From Neotamlana sargassicola (GTDB lineage Bacteria > Bacteroidota > Bacteroidia > Flavobacteriales > Flavobacteriaceae), in the NCBI RefSeq assembly GCF_020523965.1, contig NZ_JAJAPX010000001.1, positions 186,001 through 250,000 of the forward strand: a stretch of DNA of 64,000 nucleotides, read 5' to 3'. A program made the translations under genes and the position numbers. The notes beneath the pieces are model-generated. The model made no database searches, was not told the DNA's origin, and was given only the letters and a program-made list of their open reading frames with translations. This document shows, in pieces, positions 53,215-62,802 of the stretch; within the stretch, counting starts at the first letter, position 1, and the number at the start of each line of letters is the position of its first letter.

Positions 53215-55098
53215 TTATTTTAAAATTGTGAACTCACAACGACGGTTTTCATTGTATTCATCGTCGCTACAAATACCTTCTTTTACACATTTATTAAGTG
53301 GTTGGGTTTCGCCGTAGCCTATACTTTTTAAACGATCACGATCAATGCCTTGGCTAACCAAATACTCCAATGTAGAAGCGGCACGACGTTTCGATAAATT
53401 TAAGTTGTACTCATCTGGTCCACGAACATCGGTATGTGCAGAAACTTCAACCTCCATGCTTGGATATTTTTTCATTATATCTACTAACACGTTTAATACT
53501 TGTGCTGCATCTTCACGGATATCCCATTTATCGAAATCGAAATAAATTTCTTCTAACTCCACTTGAACACCTCTTTCTTTTTCCTTAATTCGTGTTTCTG
53601 CATCGGCAAAAGATTCTAAATTTAAGTAAATATTGTGTTGTACTTTCCCTTTACTATCGGTTGAAAACTCAACATCTTGAGGAATATAAGCTTTTCTTGT
53701 ACCTCGAATTTTATATTTTTTATTAGGTTCGATTTTAAAGATATAATAAGCATCATCGCCAACAATAGCGTCTTGAATTACAGTGTCAGACTCATCGAAT
53801 AATGTAACTAAAGAACCGGTTAATAATTCACTACTATTTTTATCTTTTACAACACCTTCCACTTGATAAATAGTTAACGGATTTACTTCTCGAGCAAAAC
53901 CAAACATTCTATCGAAACCACCACGATTTGATGATACATAACCCATATTATCTTTTTCGCGAACCACATAAGCAAAATCGTCTAAATTACTGTTTATTGA
54001 ACTTCCTAGGTTTACTGGCTTATCAAAATCGCCATTTACCATATTACTTCTAAACACATCTAAACCACCATAACCTTCGTGACCAATAGAAGAAAAATAT
54101 AGCACGTTAAATTCACTTAAAAATGGAAATTGTTCGCGGTGTACCGTATTAATAGTAGGCCCAAGGTTTATAGGCTCACCATAAGTTCCATCGTCGTTTA
54201 TAGCTACCTTGTATATATCGAAACTTCCAAGAGTTCCTGGCATATCACTTGCAAAATATAAGGTTTTATCGTCTTTTGTTAATGCAGGATGCTCGGTACT
54301 ATAAGCATCTGAGGTAAATGGTAATGCCGTAACATTTGTCCAGGCTCCATCAACCAATTCGGCTTTATAAATTTTAATATGCGCAATTTTTACATCGCCA
54401 GTTTTTGTACGTGTTTCGTTAGTTCTATTAAAGTACATGGTTTTACCATCTTGAGTAAAAATAGCATTACTTTCGTGCGAACTCGTATTAATAGCTTCAG
54501 AAAATGGTTTTATATCAACAAGCTTATTATCGTCTGTTAATTTTCCATTATATAAATCTAAATACGGTAAATTGTTCCAAACATAAGCCGGATTATCTGT
54601 ATTTCTTGCTGAAGCAAAAGCCACTTGATTATCTCCATAAAATGTTAAACCAAAATCGCTACTAGAACCCTCGTTAACAATTTGTTCTAAATTAAAAACG
54701 TGTGGTGTTGTTTTTTCTAAAGATTGAATAAATGCATTTGTATTTACAGGTTTTCTGTAGTACATAGTTAAATGCTTATCGGCATCTTTATAATTTTTAA
54801 CACCTTTTAAAGCTTGACCGTAACGAAAATGGTAATCGATATCGATAGAATCGCCATACTCTAAAAACAATTCTCTATAAGTTTTTACAGCCTTTTGAAG
54901 ACTGCTGTTATAATAATAACTATCTGCCAAATTTTGAAGTACACTTTGGGTACGGTTTTTTGTTTCGTATAATTCTGCTGCATCAGTAAATGCACGTAAT
55001 TCAAAAAGTTTATCGGCGCGTTTTGTATTTCCTTTTTGTGCAAAAGCCATTCCACTAACTAATAAAAGGCTTGCAAATATGTAAATGTGTTTTTTCAT
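53215..55098 (-). CDS. OmpA-family protein with PD40-type repeats, surface-cassette partner
   Basis: The product has 627 residues. A signal peptide ends near AFAQ, followed by TPR-like helices (about 25-130). A beta-propeller-like region has PD40 repeats (about 150-400; DGKTMYFNRTNE, DKTLYFASDMPGTLGSFDIYK, NVLYFSSIGHEGYGGLDVF). An Ig- or CarboxypepD-like segment comes next, then a C-terminal OmpA domain (IYFDFDKWDIREDA through DVRGPDEYNLNLSKRRA). The OmpA part should bind peptidoglycan. It lies 18 bp downstream of a PorP/SprF gene and after the adhesin gene. Such triplets are common in flavobacteria, and the protein probably anchors the surface machinery. Confidence 0.88.
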   Translation of the reverse strand: MKKHIYIFASLLLVSGMAFAQKGNTKRADKLFELRAFTDAAELYETKNRTQSVLQNLADSYYYNSSLQKAVKTYRELFLEYGDSIDIDYHFRYGQALKGVKNYKDADKHLTMYYRKPVNTNAFIQSLEKTTPHVFNLEQIVNEGSSSDFGLTFYGDNQVAFASARNTDNPAYVWNNLPYLDLYNGKLTDDNKLVDIKPFSEAINTSSHESNAIFTQDGKTMYFNRTNETRTKTGDVKIAHIKIYKAELVDGAWTNVTALPFTSDAYSTEHPALTKDDKTLYFASDMPGTLGSFDIYKVAINDDGTYGEPINLGPTINTVHREQFPFLSEFNVLYFSSIGHEGYGGLDVFRSNMVNGDFDKPVNLGSSINSNLDDFAYVVREKDNMGYVSSNRGGFDRMFGFAREVNPLTIYQVEGVVKDKNSSELLTGSLVTLFDESDTVIQDAIVGDDAYYIFKIEPNKKYKIRGTRKAYIPQDVEFSTDSKGKVQHNIYLNLESFADAETRIKEKERGVQVELEEIYFDFDKWDIREDAAQVLNVLVDIMKKYPSMEVEVSAHTDVRGPDEYNLNLSKRRAASTLEYLVSQGIDRDRLKSIGYGETQPLNKCVKEGICSDDEYNENRRCEFTILK

Positions 55099-55116
55099 GT
55101 TTCCTATTATTAAAAA

Positions 55117-56073
55117 TTAGAAGAATCTTGGTGAGCGATCGTATCCGCCTTTAAATCCGAATAAATCAACATCGAATAACACCATAATTTCATGCGATCC
55201 TGAATTAAACTCACCTAAGTTTGACGTTGTATAATCGTAAGCATAACCTATACGAAGTTCTGGCGTAATCCTAAAACTCACTAACCCACTAACGGCATCA
55301 CCTAAACGGTAACCTATACCGGCTTCCAGTTTTTCATGAATTAAAACGTTTGCTGTAACATCGACAGCTAGGGGTGCTCCTTTTACAGCTCTTGCCATAA
55401 ATGCAGGTTTTAATTTTAAATCACGATTTAAATCGAAAACGTAACCACCAGTAAAGAAATAATGCACATTTTCTACACCTGTTGCCTTTATACCACTATC
55501 TTCTTCAAGATGTTTGGTTGCAAATAAATTAGGTGCCGATAGCCCTAAGTAATAATTGTCGCCAAAAAAGAAGGCTCCAACACCAAGGTTAGGAAAGGCT
55601 TTACTTATGTTTTCATCGAAAGCTGTATCAGTACTTGAGTTACCAGATTGTAATTCGAAATCGCTAAAATTAGTATCGAAAAGTGTTACACCAGCTTTTA
55701 AACCAAATGAAATTTTACTTTCGAAACCTACAGGTAAAACATAGGCAAAATCGGCATAAATATTATTTTCGGTAACAACATCTCCAATATTGTCGTTTGT
55801 AAACGAAATACCCATTTCAATTTTTTCGTTTATTGGTGTATGCGCAAAGAAGGTTCCTGTTTTTGGAGCGCCTTCCATACCAACCCATTGAGTTCTATAC
55901 AATCCGCCAAGGTTTAAAATCCCTTCGTCGGCCGTAGCATAAGCAGGGTTAATAACACTCATGTTATACATGTATTGCGTAAACTGCGGATCTTGTTGTG
56001 CGTTACTTTGTAATGACAAGAACGTCAAACCTAACAAAGCAACTATTTTATGATATATATTTAAATGTTTCAT
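55117..56073 (-). CDS. PorP/SprF family protein, likely partner of the adjacent adhesin
   Basis: This 318-residue outer-membrane protein has a signal peptide ending SNAQ and the family opening QDPQFTQYMYNMSVINPAYA, followed by RTQWVGMEGAPKT. The C-terminus has SHEIMVLFDVDLFGFKG and ends SPRFF, the usual end of this family. In F. johnsoniae the homologue SprF is needed to export and attach the adhesin SprB, encoded just upstream of it. The same order here (adhesin first, then this gene 27 bp later) supports a dedicated adhesin-partner pair. Confidence 0.92.
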   Translation of the reverse strand: MKHLNIYHKIVALLGLTFLSLQSNAQQDPQFTQYMYNMSVINPAYATADEGILNLGGLYRTQWVGMEGAPKTGTFFAHTPINEKIEMGISFTNDNIGDVVTENNIYADFAYVLPVGFESKISFGLKAGVTLFDTNFSDFELQSGNSSTDTAFDENISKAFPNLGVGAFFFGDNYYLGLSAPNLFATKHLEEDSGIKATGVENVHYFFTGGYVFDLNRDLKLKPAFMARAVKGAPLAVDVTANVLIHEKLEAGIGYRLGDAVSGLVSFRITPELRIGYAYDYTTSNLGEFNSGSHEIMVLFDVDLFGFKGGYDRSPRFF

Positions 56074-56100
56074 TGTATTAAATTTTGCTTTATCTATAAA

Positions 56101-59100
56101 TTATCTGCTTAAGTATAAGCGTCCTTGTTGTGGGGCGTGTTCACCATCATTATATTTAAAAATGTAGAAGTATACACCAACTGGCAAATCGCCATTTACA
56201 ACCACTCGTGATTGGTTTGGAGTACCATCAAATCTTGGTGTACTTGCATTCCCTTTATAAACTATATTTCCGTTTCGGTTATAAATTTCAATTTCGAAAT
56301 TTGGATATAAAATGGCTAAATTATCTACCTCGAACGTATCGTTAACGCCGTCTCCATTTGGAGAGAAACCATCTGGTAATTCAACTTTTCCACATGCTGT
56401 CGTATTTGGGGAAACTGCCAAACGTACACTACTTTCACAACCTGTATTTAAATCTACAAAGGTTGCATAATATGTTGAATTACTTATTTCCGTAATACTT
56501 GGTATGGTAGAACCGCCAATTTCGGCATCGTACCATAAAACACCATAAATACTAGAATCGTAAGTTAAATTATTGGTTAATGTGCTAATGGTTGGCCCAT
56601 CGTTTAAGCAATATTCTTCATTAGGGTTGGTTAAACTTGGCGTTTCAGCATCATTAATTACAACATCAATTTGTACCGCTTGAGCAGACTCACATCCGGT
56701 GCTATTCGTTTGTGTTGCATAATAATCTTCACCATCAATTAAAGCTTCCGTACCGGTTAACGCTATTGTTAACGCAGCATCTTCATACCATTGAATTGTT
56801 CCCGTTGAAGTGATTAAATCATCTAAATCTGACACTATTGGATTGTTAACTGCACAAAATTCTGGCGTACTATTATCTGTTGTTGGGGTTGGTGTTTCAT
56901 TAACTGTTACTGTAATACTTGCTTCCGAATCTGGCGAACAAGGTGATGTAGCTAATACGGTATAAGTATAAACATTGGCCGCATCGACAGCTGGATCGAA
57001 AACACCAGTTCCGCTTGTTAAGGCAGGAGACCAAGATCCACCGCTTTGAGCATCGACACCTAATAAATCGAATAAATCGACTGCGTCATCAGATGTACAT
57101 AGCGTTATAGAATTGTCTGAACCTGCATTTGGAGCTAAAGTAACCGAAACATCAATACTACTTGATGCGGTACCACAGACATTAGATAAAGAATACGTAT
57201 AAGTTCCAGGAGCATCAACCAATGGGTCGAAAACTCCAGTTCCACTTGCTAAGGCAGGTGTCCAGATTCCTCCAGTTTCTGGCGTTCCACCAAGCTCACT
57301 AAATAAATCTACTGTACCGTTGTTACTACACAAATCTAAAGGTGTGCCATCTGTTCCGGCGTTTAAAGGCTCTTCAACGGTTACTTGAATTGTCACGCTA
57401 TCGCTAGAACACGGTGCTGTAGCTGCAACGGAATATGTAAACTCGTAAACGCCTCCATCAATTCCTGATGCATCAAAAATACTACCAGAAAGCGAACCAA
57501 CATTATCGTCGTTATTCCATGTTCCTCCAGCATCTTGCGAGCCATCTAATCCTGTAAATAAATCAATATTACTATTATTATTACAAGAAATAATTGAAGC
57601 TGTATTTGGTGCTCCAGCATTTGGAGAACTATAAATGGTTACTGTAACTGCTGTTCTTGCTGCGGACTCACAACCTGTAATTGCATCGGTTTGCGACGCG
57701 TAATAAGTTTGTCCGCTTGTTAAATTAAAAGTTGCACTTAAGGCAGTTCCTCCAGTATTATTAATATACCATTGAATACCGTTTCCTGTTGCTACTAAAT
57801 CGGCTACAGTTGCGCTATCACAAAAGGTTTGTGTTCCATTTGCAGTTGGCGCCGCAGTTTCATTAATTACAATACTAACTGTAACGTTAACATCATCACA
57901 ACTTCCTATTGCATCAACATCGAATGTAAAATTATAAGAACCTGCGCTTAATGCATCTAAAGCTATCGTATTCCCTGTTAAGGCTCCTGTAGCGTCATCG
58001 TCGCTCCAAGTCCCTGTTTGATCTTCATCCTCTAATAAATCAAAGAGATTATATGTTTGTCCAGCAGTAATTGCGGCTAAACAAAATTCGGCGGGTGCAT
58101 TTGCTGTACCAGATTCTGGAGCTTCTTCTATGGTTATAGCCACTGTGCTACTATCGGTACAAGAAAATGAATTTGTTACTGTATAAGTAAAATTATAAGT
58201 CCCAATCATTAATGCCGTTAAATCTAAATCACTTCCGCTTAACGCGCCCGAAGCATCATCGTCGCTCCAAGTTCCACCTGCATCTTCACCTGCTAACTGA
58301 TCGAATAAATCTAATGGTGAATTACTTGCTAAATCGTTCTCACAAAAAATGCCTGGTGTTGGTGTTCCAGCGTTAGGTAATGGATTAATTACAATACTAA
58401 CGGTTACATCTACATCGTCGCAGCTACCTATAGCATCAACATTATATGTGAAATTATAAGTTGATGGTGTTAAACCTGATAAATCAACAGTGTTCCCTGT
58501 TAAAACTCCTGAATTACTATCGTCGCTCCATGAACCTGTTTGGTCTTCGTTTTCTAATAAATCGAATAAATTATAGCTTGTTGGTGCGGCCCCTTCACAG
58601 AATTGAGCTGGCGCATTTGCTGTACCAGATTCTGGAGCTTCTTCTATGGTTATAGCCACTGTGCTACTATCTGTACAAGAAAATGAATTTGTTACTGTAT
58701 AAGTAAAATTATAAGTCCCAATCATTAATGCCGTTAAATCTAAATCACTTCCGCTTAACGCGCCCGAAGCATCATCGTCGCTCCAGGTTCCACCTGCATC
58801 TTCACCCGATAACTGATCGAATAAATCTAATGGTGAATTACTTGCTAAATCGTTTTCACAAAAGATGCCCGGTGTTGGTATTCCAGCATTAGGTAATGGA
58901 TTAATTACAATACTAACGGTTACATCTACATCGTCGCAGCTACCTATAGCATCGACATTATAGGTGAAATTATAAGTTGATGGTGTTAATCCTGATAAAT
59001 CAACAGTATTCCCTGTTAAAACTCCTGAATTACTATCGTCGCTCCATGAACCTGTTTGGTCTTCGTTTTCTAATAAATCGAATAAATTATAGCTTGTTGG

Positions 59101-60780
59101 TGCAGCCCCTTCACAGAATTCAGCTGGTGCATTTGCTGTACCAGATTCTGGAGCTTCTTCAACCGTAATGGTTATTGGTTCCGTATCTGAACACGTACCG
59201 TTATCTATGGTGTAATTAAAAGTATACGGACTTCCTGCTACTGTTAAGGTCGTAATGTCTAAATTATTTGAAATGGTATTATCTGAAGCATCGGTCCAAG
59301 TACCAGAATCGTGATCTTGCGATCCATCTAAAGCATCAAATAAGTTAAAAGGTGAATTTGCAGACAATTCATTTTCACAAAACACTTGATTAATTGCGGC
59401 ACCAGCATCTGGATTGTCTAAAATAATTACTTGTACCGTTGTTAACTCTTCTGGGCAAGGATTTGGAGCCACATTTTGAAAATAGGTAAAGTTATATGTA
59501 CCGCTAGTAAAACCAGTTAAATCAATTGGTGAGGTAACAACAGGGTCTGTTATTAAAGTTCCTTGCGTCCAGCTTCCTCCTAAGTCATGATTTTCTAATA
59601 ATGTAAACAAGTCGAAACTTGTTGGTAAATTAGATTCGCAAAAAGATTCAGGATTTGCAGCTGAAGCATTTCCTGCAGAACGTGTTTCGTTTATTGTAAT
59701 TGTAACCGTTGCAGTAGCATCAGGACAATCGTTATTACTTAAAACCGTATATGTAAAAACATAATTTCCAGCTGTTGTTAACGAACTAATATCGACTGTA
59801 CCTTGATACCCATTTGATGTTGTTAAAGGTCCAGACCATGTTCCACTAGTTTCAGGCGAACCTCCTAATTCATCATATAAATCAAAAGCAGGCGGTAAAT
59901 TATCGCTACAATACTCTAAAGTACTAGATGAACCTGCATCTACAGGATCATAAATTTCAACCATCACACCTACAGCGTCACTTGTACAAAAGAAACTATT
60001 AATTTGAATATAATATGTATTACCATCAATTAATACTGTTGCATTGGAAAGAGCTGGAGGAATTGGTTCTCCTAAACCATCAACATTAGCATACCAACTA
60101 TAATTAGTTTCACTCGTACCGGGGTTTAAATCGGCAATTGTAGGGTTTGTATCTGAACAAAATGTTTGGGGATTCGCAGGTGCCGGATTTGCTGGGGAAT
60201 CAAATACACCTACTTGCCCTACCTCAATTTGGCTTTTACACCCACTATTATCTACAAAAACAATATAATAACTTTTAGCACCACTAGGTAAACTATCGGA
60301 GGTGTTAGCTTGATCCGTTAATTCAGGATCGTTATAAACCTCTACGCTTCCCCCTGATGGAATTTCTGAACTTAAAACATCATCAATATAATTTTGAACT
60401 GTTGCATTTTCATTACTACAATAAATTTGATCAAAATTTCCGCCTGAAGCGTTTACTTGGAAATTTACTACAATAGATTGACGCGTACCGCAACTACCTG
60501 AATTATCATCAGCATAATAAGTACCTTCCTGCACTAATTGATTGTTATTTATTAAATTTCCACCGGTATCTGAATCATACCATACAATGCCATTTCCGCC
60601 ATCGGTAACATAATCTGTACGTAAATCGGAAAAGGTATAACCAGATGCATCGCATATAGCAGGTGGTGCCGGATTTGTTACTGTTGGACATTGAGCATTT
60701 AAAGAAAATGTCATCCAAAGAAAAACCACGAAAAAGGATCCGATTAAACTCGGAAGCCTTACAAGGGATTTTGTTTTCAT
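56101..60780 (-). CDS. Large cell-surface adhesin with type B T9SS C-terminal domain
   Basis: The 1559-residue exported protein has a signal peptide (SLIGSFFVVFLWMTFSLNAQ). It contains many related domains of about 80-90 residues, each with a cysteine early (FCE, FCS, YCS), a GTWSDDD- or GSWSDD-like turn, an LxGxxxDLSxL stretch, YNFTYxV, another cysteine and VTITI. The final 100 residues are the gliding-associated type B sorting domain: PDGFSPNGDGVNDTFEV, IEIYNRNGNIVYKG and YFYIFKYNDG. Export through SprA and surface attachment are expected. It is SprB-like in design but far shorter than SprB. Ligand unknown. Two central domain pairs are nearly identical (see the repeat feature). Confidence 0.92.
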   Translation of the reverse strand: MKTKSLVRLPSLIGSFFVVFLWMTFSLNAQCPTVTNPAPPAICDASGYTFSDLRTDYVTDGGNGIVWYDSDTGGNLINNNQLVQEGTYYADDNSGSCGTRQSIVVNFQVNASGGNFDQIYCSNENATVQNYIDDVLSSEIPSGGSVEVYNDPELTDQANTSDSLPSGAKSYYIVFVDNSGCKSQIEVGQVGVFDSPANPAPANPQTFCSDTNPTIADLNPGTSETNYSWYANVDGLGEPIPPALSNATVLIDGNTYYIQINSFFCTSDAVGVMVEIYDPVDAGSSSTLEYCSDNLPPAFDLYDELGGSPETSGTWSGPLTTSNGYQGTVDISSLTTAGNYVFTYTVLSNNDCPDATATVTITINETRSAGNASAANPESFCESNLPTSFDLFTLLENHDLGGSWTQGTLITDPVVTSPIDLTGFTSGTYNFTYFQNVAPNPCPEELTTVQVIILDNPDAGAAINQVFCENELSANSPFNLFDALDGSQDHDSGTWTDASDNTISNNLDITTLTVAGSPYTFNYTIDNGTCSDTEPITITVEEAPESGTANAPAEFCEGAAPTSYNLFDLLENEDQTGSWSDDSNSGVLTGNTVDLSGLTPSTYNFTYNVDAIGSCDDVDVTVSIVINPLPNAGIPTPGIFCENDLASNSPLDLFDQLSGEDAGGTWSDDDASGALSGSDLDLTALMIGTYNFTYTVTNSFSCTDSSTVAITIEEAPESGTANAPAQFCEGAAPTSYNLFDLLENEDQTGSWSDDSNSGVLTGNTVDLSGLTPSTYNFTYNVDAIGSCDDVDVTVSIVINPLPNAGTPTPGIFCENDLASNSPLDLFDQLAGEDAGGTWSDDDASGALSGSDLDLTALMIGTYNFTYTVTNSFSCTDSSTVAITIEEAPESGTANAPAEFCLAAITAGQTYNLFDLLEDEDQTGTWSDDDATGALTGNTIALDALSAGSYNFTFDVDAIGSCDDVNVTVSIVINETAAPTANGTQTFCDSATVADLVATGNGIQWYINNTGGTALSATFNLTSGQTYYASQTDAITGCESAARTAVTVTIYSSPNAGAPNTASIISCNNNSNIDLFTGLDGSQDAGGTWNNDDNVGSLSGSIFDASGIDGGVYEFTYSVAATAPCSSDSVTIQVTVEEPLNAGTDGTPLDLCSNNGTVDLFSELGGTPETGGIWTPALASGTGVFDPLVDAPGTYTYSLSNVCGTASSSIDVSVTLAPNAGSDNSITLCTSDDAVDLFDLLGVDAQSGGSWSPALTSGTGVFDPAVDAANVYTYTVLATSPCSPDSEASITVTVNETPTPTTDNSTPEFCAVNNPIVSDLDDLITSTGTIQWYEDAALTIALTGTEALIDGEDYYATQTNSTGCESAQAVQIDVVINDAETPSLTNPNEEYCLNDGPTISTLTNNLTYDSSIYGVLWYDAEIGGSTIPSITEISNSTYYATFVDLNTGCESSVRLAVSPNTTACGKVELPDGFSPNGDGVNDTFEVDNLAILYPNFEIEIYNRNGNIVYKGNASTPRFDGTPNQSRVVVNGDLPVGVYFYIFKYNDGEHAPQQGRLYLSR
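58105..59136 (-). repeat. Two tandem 516-bp direct repeats inside the adhesin gene
   Basis: Copies at 58105-58620 and 58621-59136 have identical length (516 bp, 172 codons). By eye they differ at about sixteen bases and only about three residues (E/Q, I/T, S/A). Each copy encodes two domains. A third, more diverged relative follows at the C-terminal side. The low protein change relative to base change suggests selection or gene conversion after a recent duplication. Confidence 0.9.
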
Positions 60781-60948
60781 AGATTTGGTTAATTTGTTAA
60801 TTGTTAAATGCCAAACAAATGTTAATTATGTTAAAAAAACAACGGGTTAACACATTCAGCGTTGCAATTTAACTGATTTTATTTACATTTCATCGATTTA
60901 TTTTTAAAAATTTACATTTCAACCTAAAAAAAAGTCTTTAAACGAAAA

Positions 60949-60970
60949 AACCCGCTATAAATAGCGGGTT
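60949..60970 (-). terminator. Terminator after coxA
   Basis: AACCCGCTAT (60949-60958) and ATAGCGGGTT (60961-60970) pair perfectly with a 2-base loop, followed by a T-run on the minus strand. It lies 20 bases after the coxA stop. Confidence 0.85.
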
Positions 60971-60990
60971 CATATAAATATAAGAAAAAG

Positions 60991-62775
60991 TTAGTGTTGT
61001 AACTCTTCTTCTCCGTCTTTTAGCGGTACATTTTGAGGAACAAAATCTACATCATGCCCAGGCTTACTATAATCGTATGCCCAACGATGAACATGTGGAA
61101 TCTCTCCAGGCCAGTTACCATGAACATGCTCTACAGGAGTTGTCCATTCTAATGTATTTGATTTCCATGGATTTTTTTCTGCTTTTTTACCGTAGAAAAT
61201 ACTAGAAAAGAAATTGTAAAGGAATACTAATTGAAATGCTCCCCCAACAATTGCAAATAAGGTTATAACAACATTTACATCAGCTAAATCATCGAATAAT
61301 GGAAAATTACTATTCGTATAATAACGACGTGGTAAACCTGCCATTCCTATAAAATGCATTGGAAAAAACACGCCATAAGCACAAATTGCCGTTACCCAAA
61401 AATGAATATAACCTAAATTTTTATTCAACATACGTCCAAACATTTTTGGATACCAGTGGTAAATACCTGCAAACATACCATATAATGCAGATATACCCAT
61501 TACTAAATGGAAGTGAGCTACTACAAAATACGTATCGTGAACGTTAATATCTAAAGCAGAATCACCTAAAATTATACCAGTTAAACCTCCAGTAATAAAC
61601 GTTGACACCAAACCAATAGAAAATAACATGGCCGGATTCATTTGTAAATTACCTTTCCATAAGGTCGTTATATAGTTAAATGCTTTTACCGCAGATGGTA
61701 TTGCAATTAATAATGTTGTAAAAGTAAATACTGAACCTAAGAAAGGATTCATTCCTGATACGAACATATGGTGACCCCAAACAATTGTTGATAAAAACGC
61801 AATAGCAAGGATTGATGCAATCATCGCACGATAACCAAAAATTGGTTTACGCGAGTTTGTTGCAATAATTTCTGAGGTTATACCTAATGCTGGTAATAAT
61901 ACAATGTAAACTTCTGGGTGACCTAAGAACCAAAATAAGTGTTCAAATAAAACAGGAGAACCTCCTTGGTAGTGTAATACTTCACCTTGAATAAATATAT
62001 CTGATAAGAAGAAAGATGTACCAAAACTTCTATCCATTATTAGTAATAATGCCGCAGATAATAAAACAGGGAACGAAATAATACCTATTACAGCCGTAAT
62101 AAAGAACGCCCATATAGTTAAAGGTAATCTTGTCATAGACATACCTTTTGTACGTAAATTTAAAACAGTAACTACATAGTTAAGCGATCCTAATAAGGAC
62201 GATGCAATAAATATAGCCATTGATACTAACCATAGTGTCATACCTGCACCTGAACCACCTTGGGCCATTGGTAATGCACTTAACGGAGGATAAATTGTCC
62301 AACCTGCTGCTGCTGGTCCAGCTTCAACAAATAACGACAGTACCATAATTACACTTGATAAAAAGAATAACCAATAAGACACCATGTTTAAGAAACCTGA
62401 TGCCATATCACGCGCACCGATTTGTAATGGTATTAATAAGTTACTAAAAGTACCGCTTAAACCAGCCGTTAATACAAAGAATACCATAATGGTACCATGA
62501 ATTGTTACTAAAGCTAAATATATATCTGCATCCATAACACCATCTGGTGCCCATTTTCCTAATAAAGCCTCAAATAAAACATTTGGTTGCTCTGGCCATG
62601 CAATTTGCATACGAAACATAATAGACATCATAATACCTATGATACCCATGATTGTACCAGTAATTAAATACTGTTTTGCAATCATTTTATGATCTAAACT
62701 AAAAATGTATTTAGTTATAAAGGTTTCTTTATGATGATGTCCGTGTTCTTCGTGAGTATCTGCGTGTGCTGACAT
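60991..62775 (-). CDS. coxA: Cytochrome c oxidase subunit I
   Basis: This is the catalytic subunit of a caa3/aa3-type heme-copper oxidase in the inner membrane. The 594-residue product has about twelve helices. WFLGHPEVYIVLLPALG carries the CuB histidine and the cross-linked tyrosine, followed by the histidine pair in TIVWGHHMFVSGMNPF. HDTYFVVAHFHLVMG carries the heme ligands. The N-terminus is histidine-rich (HADTHEEHGHHHKE). It follows coxB by 27 bp and is followed by a terminator. Its other subunits and heme O synthase are encoded about 35 kb away at 23-26 kb. Confidence 0.95.
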   Translation of the reverse strand: MSAHADTHEEHGHHHKETFITKYIFSLDHKMIAKQYLITGTIMGIIGIMMSIMFRMQIAWPEQPNVLFEALLGKWAPDGVMDADIYLALVTIHGTIMVFFVLTAGLSGTFSNLLIPLQIGARDMASGFLNMVSYWLFFLSSVIMVLSLFVEAGPAAAGWTIYPPLSALPMAQGGSGAGMTLWLVSMAIFIASSLLGSLNYVVTVLNLRTKGMSMTRLPLTIWAFFITAVIGIISFPVLLSAALLLIMDRSFGTSFFLSDIFIQGEVLHYQGGSPVLFEHLFWFLGHPEVYIVLLPALGITSEIIATNSRKPIFGYRAMIASILAIAFLSTIVWGHHMFVSGMNPFLGSVFTFTTLLIAIPSAVKAFNYITTLWKGNLQMNPAMLFSIGLVSTFITGGLTGIILGDSALDINVHDTYFVVAHFHLVMGISALYGMFAGIYHWYPKMFGRMLNKNLGYIHFWVTAICAYGVFFPMHFIGMAGLPRRYYTNSNFPLFDDLADVNVVITLFAIVGGAFQLVFLYNFFSSIFYGKKAEKNPWKSNTLEWTTPVEHVHGNWPGEIPHVHRWAYDYSKPGHDVDFVPQNVPLKDGEEELQH

Positions 62776-62802
62776 AATCTTATATCTTGTTAAATCTAGT
62801 TA

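Noticed and set aside
58461-59168. Two similar plus-strand open frames (58461-58655 and 58977-59168) that look like paralogues
   Set aside because: They are shadows of the two 516-bp repeats of the adhesin gene on the opposite strand.
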